The translations under genes and the position numbers were made by a program. A stretch of DNA of 64,000 nucleotides from Geminicoccaceae bacterium (GTDB lineage: Bacteria > Pseudomonadota > Alphaproteobacteria > Geminicoccales > Geminicoccaceae). Positions 18,142 to 24,629 of the stretch are shown piece by piece. How positions within the stretch are numbered: the first letter of the stretch is position 1; each line of letters opens with the position of its first letter. The stretch lies in contig JANQPX010000006.1 in assembly GCA_028285265.1 (NCBI GenBank), positions 1 to 64,000 on the forward strand, in the 5' to 3' direction. The notes under the pieces were generated by a model. That model was not told the DNA's origin, ran no database searches, and worked only from the letters and a program-made list of their open reading frames with translations.

Positions 18142-19875
18142 CTAGTGGGATTCTCGTGGGACAGCCGCTCCACGGCAACCTTGGAGAAAGTCCAGATCGG
18201 CACCTTCCGAGGCTTGCATCACATGGTCGACATAGAGTTTTTGATAGCCACTTGTCATCGCCGGCTCGGGCGGAGTCCACGCCTCTTTTCGTTTCGCCAA
18301 CTCATCGTCAGAGACATCCAGATGAAGGCGTCGATTACCGACATCTAACTCAATCATGTCGCCATCCTGGACTAGAGCCAGTGGACCGCCGGCCGCGGCC
18401 TCGGGACAGGAATGAAGCACGACTGTTCCGTAGGCAGTTCCACTCATGCGCGCGTCGGAGACCCGCACCATGTCTTTAATGCCCTTCTTCAACACCTTTT
18501 CCGGTAGGCCCATATTTCCGACCTCGGCCATTCCCGGATAGCCTTTGGGACCGCAATTCTTCAGGACGAGGACACAGGTTTCGTCAACATCGAGATTGGG
18601 ATCATCGATGCGTGCTTTGTAGTCTTCAATGGTGTCGAAGACCACGGCACGGCCTTTATGCTGCATCAATTCAGGCGTGGCAGCGGAAGGTTTCAGAACC
18701 GCGCCTTCGGGCACGAGATTGCCGCGAAGGATGACCATGCCTCCCTGTTTGGTATGAGGATTATCAAAGCTACGGATAACGTCTGAATTATGGTTCTCGG
18801 CGTCCTTGATATTCTCCCAGATGCTCTCGCCCGTCACGGTCGGCGCGTCCTTATCAAGCAGACCGTTCTCCCCAAGGGTACGCATGACCGCGGGCAGGCC
18901 GCCGGCGTAGTAGTAGTCTTCCATCAACCATTTGCCGGAAGGCAGAATATCGACGAGTGTCGGTACATCCCGACCAAATTCATCCCAGTCGTTCAGATTG
19001 AATTCCGTCTTGGGCAGGCGTCCGGCGATGGCCAAGAGATGGATCACAGCATTGGTCGAGCCACCAAGGGCACCGTTCGCACGGACAGCGTTCAAAAAAT
19101 TCTCGCGTTTCAGGACCTTGGAGATCCGTAAGTCCTCGTGGACCATTTGCACGATGCGTCGGCCGGTCAGGTGCGAGATGGTCCGCCGACGCGCGTCAAC
19201 AGCCGGGATGGCAGCGCAGCCTGGAAGGCTCATGCCGAGGGCCTCAGCCATGGAATTCATCGTGGAAGCTGTACCCATCACATTGCAGTGGCCGGCAGAG
19301 CGAGAATTGCCTGCCTCGGCTGCCATGAAGTCCTGGAGGCTCATCTCACCAGCGCGTACAGCTTCTGAAAAGCGCCAAACATGGGTGCCCGAGCCGAGCT
19401 CCTCACCACGAAACTTGCCGTTCAGCATGGGTCCACCTGAGCAGACGATCGCTGGCACATCGCAGCTGGCTGCGCCCATAAGCAGGGCAGGGGTGGTCTT
19501 GTCGCAGCCAGTCATTAGGACCACACCATCGACGGGGTTCCCGCGTATGGCCTCTTCCACATCCATCGCCGCGAGATTGCGGAAGAGCATTGCTGTCGGA
19601 CGAAGATTGCTCTCGCCGGTCGAGAACACCGGGAACTCGAGAGGAAAGCCGCCTGCCTCGTAGACTCCGCGTTTAACGCGTTCGGCAAGCTCGCGCAGAT
19701 GGGCATTGCAAGGTGTTAGTTCTGACCAAGTGTTGCAAATACCGATGACGGGGCGACCGTCAAAAAGATCGTCCGGGAGGCCCTGATTCTTCATCCAGCT
19801 TCGATGCAAAAACCCGTCCCGATCCGGATGGCCGAACCAAGCGGTGCTGCGTAAAGATTTCTTGTCACCAGCCAT
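18142..19875 (-). CDS. IlvD/Edd-family dehydratase, aldonate (L-arabinonate-like) type
   Basis: Start chosen at 19875 (MAGDKKSLRS) behind a GGGGAG site; the longer frame to 19929 has no good site. The 577-residue protein carries the iron-sulfur cysteines at C56, C124 and C197 with the spacing (68 and 73) known from L-arabinonate dehydratase, which uses a [2Fe-2S] cluster. The motif DARMSGTAYGT holds the catalytic serine. Family members remove water from an aldonic acid to give a 2-keto-3-deoxy sugar acid. True IlvD (branched-chain amino acid synthesis) is less likely given the RSTAWFGHPDRDGFLHRSW opening typical of sugar-acid dehydratases. The aldo-keto reductase downstream fits oxidative sugar catabolism. 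Confidence 0.88.
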   Translation of the reverse strand: MAGDKKSLRSTAWFGHPDRDGFLHRSWMKNQGLPDDLFDGRPVIGICNTWSELTPCNAHLRELAERVKRGVYEAGGFPLEFPVFSTGESNLRPTAMLFRNLAAMDVEEAIRGNPVDGVVLMTGCDKTTPALLMGAASCDVPAIVCSGGPMLNGKFRGEELGSGTHVWRFSEAVRAGEMSLQDFMAAEAGNSRSAGHCNVMGTASTMNSMAEALGMSLPGCAAIPAVDARRRTISHLTGRRIVQMVHEDLRISKVLKRENFLNAVRANGALGGSTNAVIHLLAIAGRLPKTEFNLNDWDEFGRDVPTLVDILPSGKWLMEDYYYAGGLPAVMRTLGENGLLDKDAPTVTGESIWENIKDAENHNSDVIRSFDNPHTKQGGMVILRGNLVPEGAVLKPSAATPELMQHKGRAVVFDTIEDYKARIDDPNLDVDETCVLVLKNCGPKGYPGMAEVGNMGLPEKVLKKGIKDMVRVSDARMSGTAYGTVVLHSCPEAAAGGPLALVQDGDMIELDVGNRRLHLDVSDDELAKRKEAWTPPEPAMTSGYQKLYVDHVMQASEGADLDFLQGCRGAAVPRESH

Positions 19876-20051
19876 CCCTTTAGCTCCCCTAGCGCTCTTT
19901 GTTTCGGTCAGAAATCTCTCTAACCACAAATAGCCGATCGATGCGAGGGTCTACTGCACGGCCATGGCCACTAGCGGACTTGTATCGACCTGAGAAGCAG
20001 CCACATTCAAACCATGCGCAGCCAACAAACGGATGACTAGGGAGGAAACTC

Positions 20052-20888
20052 ATGGTCGATTTCAGCGACCTATTGCGCCAGATCCAAAGGGATGGACTTT
20101 CGACAAAGTCATTTGATCGCATTAAGCACGCCATCAACGAGGGCGGCCTAGGTCAACTTGGCGATCAGCTGCGCGACGCTCTGTCAGGGCGTGACAATGG
20201 TGGATCGGCGAACAGCGTCGGATCAAGCAAAGAGAGCCCGATTGGCGACATTTTTGGCACCGGGGCGCAGGACATGTTGGGCAAGGCGAAAGAGCTGCTT
20301 GTTCAACGCGATAAACGAATGATCGGTGGTATCGGTGCCGCACTAGGTGTTTTGCTCGGCGGTGATGTCAAAGGGGGTATCGGTGGTGCGCTGATGGCGA
20401 TTTTGGGCACAGCGGCCTATGACGCACTCAACAAAGGCAAGACGATCCAGGAAAAGATGGCGAACCAGCGGGATCAGAACCTTCCCGTCGGTATGCGTCC
20501 GCCTGAGACCGAGGACGAGGCCGACGAGCTGGAGAAGCGGTCGCTTCTCGCATTGAAGGCTATGATCGCCGCAGCCAAGGCGGACGGTCAAATCGATCAG
20601 CGTGAGCGCGAGCGGATTCTCGACAAGCTCGACGAGGCAGGCGCTGGTGATGTGATGCGTGACTTTGTCGCCAAGGAGGCGGCGTCTCCGCTCGATATCG
20701 ATGCGCTGGTTGGCGAGGTTCCGGATCAACAGGCAGCTGCCCAAGTCTATGCAGCGTCACTCCTGGCCATCAACGTTGATAGCCCAGCGGAAAAGGCCTA
20801 TCTGCGAGCCCTCTCCTCGAAGCTCGGTCTTGACGACCAAGTGGTCGCGAACCTTCACAATGTCCTCGGATCGCCAATGATCGCCTAA
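20052..20888 (+). CDS. DUF533 / TerB-like fold protein (YebE family)
   Basis: The 278-residue protein has a charged N-terminal part, a glycine-rich hydrophobic stretch around residues 96-125 (GGIGAALGVLLGG) that may be membrane-associated, and a C-terminal alpha-helical TerB-like domain with the acidic motif AAAKADGQIDQRERERI. This layout is that of DUF533 proteins such as YebE, whose function is not known. An AGGGAGG site precedes the ATG. The gene stands alone and is followed by a strong intrinsic terminator at 20914-20944, so it is monocistronic. Confidence 0.82.
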   Translation: MVDFSDLLRQIQRDGLSTKSFDRIKHAINEGGLGQLGDQLRDALSGRDNGGSANSVGSSKESPIGDIFGTGAQDMLGKAKELLVQRDKRMIGGIGAALGVLLGGDVKGGIGGALMAILGTAAYDALNKGKTIQEKMANQRDQNLPVGMRPPETEDEADELEKRSLLALKAMIAAAKADGQIDQRERERILDKLDEAGAGDVMRDFVAKEAASPLDIDALVGEVPDQQAAAQVYAASLLAINVDSPAEKAYLRALSSKLGLDDQVVANLHNVLGSPMIA

Positions 20889-20913
20889 GGTTCATTGGGC
20901 AGGGTTCCAGATA

Positions 20914-20944
20914 AAAGAGGCCAGCATTGTCTGGCCTCTTTCTT
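20914..20944 (+). terminator. Rho-independent terminator after the DUF533 gene
   Basis: A perfect 11-bp inverted repeat with an AGAGGCCAG core and a 6-base loop (CATTGT) is followed directly by TCTTATC, 26 bp after the stop codon of the upstream gene. Stem strength and short loop fit an intrinsic terminator. The T-run is short and interrupted. Confidence 0.8.
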
Positions 20945-21070
20945 ATCGTGCGTTAACCGTTCTCTAAGCCTTTGAAGCGACACTCGTCGAAGCTAATGGC
21001 GTGATGCGCGCCGATTTCAAATGCTACCCCAAGCTTGATGATGGGCTGACCGGGCAAGGATGAAACTCAC

Positions 21071-21535
21071 ATGACAGTGGCAGCGGACGTCATGAGCAAG
21101 GATGTCATTACGGTGGCACCGGACATGTCGATCAGCGAGGTCGCCCGCATCATTTTGAATCATAAGGTCACATCGCTGCCTGTTGTCGACGACGAGGGGA
21201 GGTTGGTTGGGATTGTCAGCGAGGGGGATCTGGTCCGCTGTTCGAAGTCGAAGCGTGATGCCCATCGTTCCTGGTGGTTAACACTCATGGCGGGGACGAA
21301 TGCGGACCAAGCCGATGTTCTGGGCCAGGGCGATCGTCGTGTCGGCGATGTCATGTCGAAAGATGTTCTTTTGGCGTCGGAGACCGAAAGTTTGTCTCAG
21401 TTGATCGAGTTATTGTCGAGGCGTCGGATTAAACGTCTGCCCATCGTGAAGAATGGCAAACTCGTCGGGATTGTCAGTCGAGTCGATGTCTTGAGACATC
21501 TCGCATCCAGCCGCTCACTCCGTCGGGTTGCCTGA
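21071..21535 (+). CDS. Protein of two CBS domains
   Basis: The 154-residue protein is made of two CBS motifs and nothing else: residues about 5-60 (ADVMSKDVITV to VGIVSEGDLVR) and about 92-148 (VGDVMSKDVLLA to VGIVSRVDVLRHL), separated by a linker with a WW pair. Such paired CBS modules bind adenine nucleotides and sense energy state in the cytoplasm. In proteobacteria free-standing CBS proteins are often stress- or anaerobiosis-related, but no FNR-type box was seen upstream here. The partner protein is unknown. Confidence 0.87.
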   Translation: MTVAADVMSKDVITVAPDMSISEVARIILNHKVTSLPVVDDEGRLVGIVSEGDLVRCSKSKRDAHRSWWLTLMAGTNADQADVLGQGDRRVGDVMSKDVLLASETESLSQLIELLSRRRIKRLPIVKNGKLVGIVSRVDVLRHLASSRSLRRVA

Positions 21536-21604
21536 ATGGCGTTGGATTGACGTCACCATAACTGTAAAACAGAGGGACGATGCGGCTTATTCGGCGTTTC
21601 TTCC

Positions 21605-21633
21605 TTCAAATTTAACGACCGATCACCTATATT
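21605..21633 (+). promoter_or_regulatory. Sigma-70-type promoter of ssrA
   Basis: A -35-like TTCAAA at 21605-21610 and a -10 TATATT at 21628-21633 are separated by exactly 17 bp. The predicted transcription start is near 21640, just upstream of the acceptor part of the tmRNA. The -10 has five of six consensus bases; the -35 is weaker. Confidence 0.55.
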
Positions 21634-21720
21634 AAAGCTGTCGGCTTGTCCGACTATGGCGATAAACGCTGTTCGGAATAGGCGTAGCGGACCCGGGGGC
21701 AGTACCCGGCGCCTCCACCA

Positions 21721-21769
21721 AATCCCGCCGCTTTTCAATGCAGAAGCAGTTTGAAAAGCGGGCTTTCAT
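21721..21769 (+). other. Internal processed spacer hairpin of the split tmRNA
   Basis: The bases between the CCA end and the 5' end of the coding piece form an 11-bp hairpin (21728-21738 with 21751-21761, core CGCTTTTCAA) with a 12-base loop. In permuted tmRNAs this segment is cut out during maturation, leaving two RNA pieces. The cut sites here are inferred from the acceptor-stem pairing. Confidence 0.7.
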
Positions 21770-21854
21770 GGGGGCGACATAGGCTCGACGCGCGTAGTAA
21801 AGGGATAGTCTTTGCTCGGCATGGTACCGCCGTTACCGGACCAATCTTATAGAT

Positions 21855-21896
21855 GCCAACGACAATCGTATGGCTCCTGCTGCTCTCGCTGCCTAA
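21855..21896 (+). other. tmRNA tag reading frame (ANDNRMAPAALAA, stop TAA)
   Basis: GCC at 21855 is the predicted resume codon; thirteen codons and TAA follow. ANDN at the beginning is the SspB-binding end and ALAA the ClpX-recognised end, as in other proteobacterial tags. The segment RMAP in the middle is specific to this sequence. The resume codon is inferred from the family pattern. Confidence 0.85.
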
Positions 21897-21918
21897 ACAG
21901 CGATAGTTAGCGCGGTTC

Positions 21919-21957
21919 GGGGGGCACCGGGCAACAGAAGCCCCCCACTTCCTTTTT
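21919..21957 (+). terminator. Terminator-like hairpin at the 3' end of ssrA
   Basis: GGGGGGC at 21919-21925 pairs with GCCCCCC at 21940-21946 and a T-rich run (ACTTCCTTTTTT) follows. The same bases probably also form the last pseudoknot or helix of the coding piece, so the structure may serve both folding and termination. Confidence 0.6.
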
Positions 21958-22138
21958 TCCTCTTGTTGACGGGCTCTCATTATGTCGCCAACGCCGTTGG
22001 GTCGATGTTGATGTCAGATTTTGTCTACGAACATTGTGAAGACATCCATGCTTCCCCCTGGACCAGCCGCGCTGCTGCGACTAACATAATAGGCTACGCT
22101 AAGCCTCGTTGGCCAAACGCTCAGAGCATCTAGCCTAC

Positions 22139-22669
22139 ATGTCCGATCAGACCATCGACTATCCCAAGCTCGTTGAACACGCGCTCCGGCATGTTGTTCG
22201 TGACACACTCACCATTGTCGCAGAACAAGGCCTGCCGGGCCGACACAACATCTACATCACGTTCTTGACGGAACATCCCGGTGTTGTTCTCGCGGATGAG
22301 CTCAAGGCTCGCTACCCCAATGAAATGACGATCGTGCTCCAGCACGAGTTTTGGGGACTTGATGTCGGTGACGATCGGTTCGGCGTGACCCTTAGCTTCA
22401 ACAACGTGTCACAGCGTGTTGAGATTCCATTTGAGGCGATCACAGTCTTTGCTGATCCGAGCGTTGAATTCGGCTTACAATTTAATCTCACGGTCCGTGG
22501 GAAGGTCGATGAAGACCCCGAGAATGAGACCGACGACCATGCTGCTGAGATAACGTCAATCCCCCAGCCGGAAGCGGAGCGGGACGTGACGTCAAACGAA
22601 AAAAGTCTCGAAAACGACGGCGACGGTGCCGAGGTCGTCACCTTGGACCAGTTCAGAAAGAAGTCGTAG
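22139..22669 (+). CDS. sspB: SspB, ClpXP adaptor for ssrA-tagged proteins (alphaproteobacterial type)
   Basis: The ATG at 22139 gives 176 residues and matches the family beginning (IDYPKLVEHALR); an open frame extends 10 codons upstream without support. The compact SspB fold spans residues about 6-125, with YITF, MTIVLQHEFWGL and VTLSFN motifs that form the tag-binding groove. A long acidic linker follows, and the tail VVTLDQFRKK is the conserved ClpX-docking peptide. SspB delivers tmRNA-tagged polypeptides to ClpXP in the cytoplasm. The gene lies about 190 bp after ssrA on the same strand, a meaningful pairing. No strong ribosome-binding site is visible, so translation may be modest. Confidence 0.92.
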   Translation: MSDQTIDYPKLVEHALRHVVRDTLTIVAEQGLPGRHNIYITFLTEHPGVVLADELKARYPNEMTIVLQHEFWGLDVGDDRFGVTLSFNNVSQRVEIPFEAITVFADPSVEFGLQFNLTVRGKVDEDPENETDDHAAEITSIPQPEAERDVTSNEKSLENDGDGAEVVTLDQFRKKS

Positions 22670-22789
22670 CCGTCTAATCCGTGAGGCACTGGCGGCGCGT
22701 CATCCATACCCGCTCAATTGGCGGATTGACATCTTTGACTTCTAAGGCATTGATGCGGCTGCCCCTTCGGACAGCCAGCGGAATAGGTC

Positions 22790-24190
22790 ATGTCATCCTC
22801 CGAGCCCATTCGTGAAGAAAGCGATACATTCGGCCCCATCAATGTTGCTGCAAATCGTTATTGGGGCGCCCAGACCCAAAGAAGCTTGCAGAATTTCAAG
22901 ATCAGTTCGGAGACGATGCCGCCGTCAATGGTGAGGGCACTCGGTATCGTTAAGCAAGCGGCAGCGCGGGTGAATAAAGAACTTGGTGCGCTTGAGCCCG
23001 AGCTGGCCGATGCAATTGACAGAGCCGCGGAAGAAGTCGTTCAGGGGAAGCTTGTCGATCATTTCCCGCTGGTTGTTTGGCAAACGGGCTCAGGCACCCA
23101 GTCGAATATGAATGCGAACGAGGTGATCTCGAATCGTTCGATCGAGCTTCTTGGCGGTCAGCTTGGCTCAAAATCCCCGGTCCATCCGAATGACCATGTC
23201 AATCGAGGACAGTCATCAAACGATACCTTTCCCACTGCGATGCATATCGCTGCGATGGAGGAGGTCCATCATCGGCTGTTGCCCGGTCTGGAGCATCTGC
23301 GGAATGCGTTGGCGGCTAAGGCAAATGAGTTTGCTGACATCATCAAGATTGGCCGAACTCATCTTCAAGATGCCACGCCGTTGACTCTAGGGAATGAGTT
23401 CTCCGGATATACGCAACAGATCAGTTACGGTATGGAGCGGGTCAAACAAGTTTTGCCAAGGCTAGCCGAACTTGCACAAGGAGGTACGGCTGTTGGAACA
23501 GGCTTGAATGCAAAGAAGGGATTTGCCGAAGCCTTTGCCTCCGAAGTCGCTAAAATCACCCAACTGCCATTTGTGACGGCGCCGAACAAGTTTGAGGCCC
23601 TTGCCGCGCACGACGCGTTGGTTGAGCTATCGGGGGCGCTGAATGTGTTGGCCGTCAGTTGCATGAAAATTGCAAACGACATTCGACTGCTTGGTTCCGG
23701 CCCTCGCTGCGGTCTCGGCGAGCTTGCGCTCCCAGAGAATGAGCCCGGTTCCTCCATTATGCCTGGTAAGGTCAACCCAACACAGTGCGAGGCCATGACG
23801 ATGCTCTGCGCACAAGTCATGGGTAATCACGTGGCCGTCACAGTTGCAGGGTCAAATGGTCATTTCGAGCTGAACGTTTTCAAACCCGTGATGATTCACA
23901 ACGTCTTACAATCAATTCGCTTGATCGCCGATGGTGCTGTCAGCTTTACGGATAACTGTGTCGTTGGACTTCGGGCCAATCGCGAGCGTATCGATACGCT
24001 ATTGCATCAGTCACTTATGTTGGTAACGGCCCTTAATCCAAAGATTGGCTATGACAATGCAGCAAAGGTGGCAAAGAAGGCGCACGCAGACGGCACGACA
24101 TTGAAGGAGTCGGCCCTTGCGCTTGGGCTTTTAACGTCTGAAGAATTTGATGAATTGGTTCGGCCAGAGAAGATGCTTGGACCCCAATAG
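22790..24190 (+). CDS. fumC: Fumarate hydratase class II
   Basis: The 466-residue protein matches class II fumarase throughout: [14 protein letters not shown], the HPNDHVN substrate loop, [14 protein letters not shown] and the fumarase/aspartase signature [11 protein letters not shown]. It interconverts fumarate and malate in the TCA cycle, needs no metal, and works as a cytoplasmic homotetramer. A GGAATAGG-type site precedes the ATG. The gene is likely monocistronic or weakly coupled to the DUF952 gene 55 bp later. Confidence 0.96.
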   Translation: MSSSEPIREESDTFGPINVAANRYWGAQTQRSLQNFKISSETMPPSMVRALGIVKQAAARVNKELGALEPELADAIDRAAEEVVQGKLVDHFPLVVWQTGSGTQSNMNANEVISNRSIELLGGQLGSKSPVHPNDHVNRGQSSNDTFPTAMHIAAMEEVHHRLLPGLEHLRNALAAKANEFADIIKIGRTHLQDATPLTLGNEFSGYTQQISYGMERVKQVLPRLAELAQGGTAVGTGLNAKKGFAEAFASEVAKITQLPFVTAPNKFEALAAHDALVELSGALNVLAVSCMKIANDIRLLGSGPRCGLGELALPENEPGSSIMPGKVNPTQCEAMTMLCAQVMGNHVAVTVAGSNGHFELNVFKPVMIHNVLQSIRLIADGAVSFTDNCVVGLRANRERIDTLLHQSLMLVTALNPKIGYDNAAKVAKKAHADGTTLKESALALGLLTSEEFDELVRPEKMLGPQ

Positions 24191-24245
24191 TCGATCGAGA
24201 TGATTTGTTGGGAAACCAAGGTCGTCGGCGAGGAGAGGCCTGTCA

Positions 24246-24629
24246 GTGTGCGCTGCTGAATTGATCTACAAAATTGTAACGCGCAGCCAGTGGGACGAGG
24301 CGGAGAAAGCCGCTGCTTTCGAAGGTGCTCCCGTCGATCTCGCCGATGGCTTCATCCATTTCTCGACCGCCGAGCAAGTAGCCGAAACTGCGGCAAAGCA
24401 CTTTGCCGGCCAGCAAGATCTTTTGCTCGTCACCGTCAATGCGTCGCGCTTAGGAGAGGCGCTTGTCTATGAGCCATCGCGCGGCGGTGATCTCTTTCCC
24501 CATCTTTACGGTGACATGCCTCTTTCCAGCGTCCTGTCGGTCGAGGCTTTGCCACTAGGCGACGATGGCCATCATCAATTTCCATCCTTTATCATCCCAA
24601 AGGGGCGATTGGGTGGACCAATGACATGA
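24246..24629 (+). CDS. DUF952 family protein
   Basis: A GTG start behind a GGAGAGG site gives 127 residues. The sequence has the DUF952 features: IYKIVTRSQWDEA, the DGFIHFSTAEQV segment and VYEPSRGGDLFPHLYG. The fold is related to ADP-ribosyltransferase-like proteins, and function is not known. Its 3' end overlaps the last 55 bp of the converging asmA-like gene. Confidence 0.85.
   Translation: MCAAELIYKIVTRSQWDEAEKAAAFEGAPVDLADGFIHFSTAEQVAETAAKHFAGQQDLLLVTVNASRLGEALVYEPSRGGDLFPHLYGDMPLSSVLSVEALPLGDDGHHQFPSFIIPKGRLGGPMT

Larger units (their letters stand above)
21640..21950 (+). ncRNA. ssrA: Transfer-messenger RNA, circularly permuted two-piece form
   Basis: The acceptor piece comes first and ends in GCGCCTCCACCA at 21720, preceded by a T-arm of CCCGG/CCGG(G) type. 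A processed spacer follows to 21769, then the coding piece begins GGGGGCGACATAGG at 21770. The 5' GGGGGCG and the 3' CGCCTCC form a 7-bp acceptor stem, with G3-U70 as the wobble pair that specifies alanyl-tRNA synthetase. The mRNA-like part encodes ANDNRMAPAALAA at 21855-21896, ending in TAA. It rescues stalled ribosomes and tags their products for ClpXP. The permuted order is typical of alphaproteobacteria. Exact ends of the mature pieces are estimated. The sspB gene lies just downstream. Confidence 0.93.

Noticed and set aside
18932-19663. 243-codon plus-strand frame
   Set aside because: It is antisense to the dehydratase gene and has no family features.
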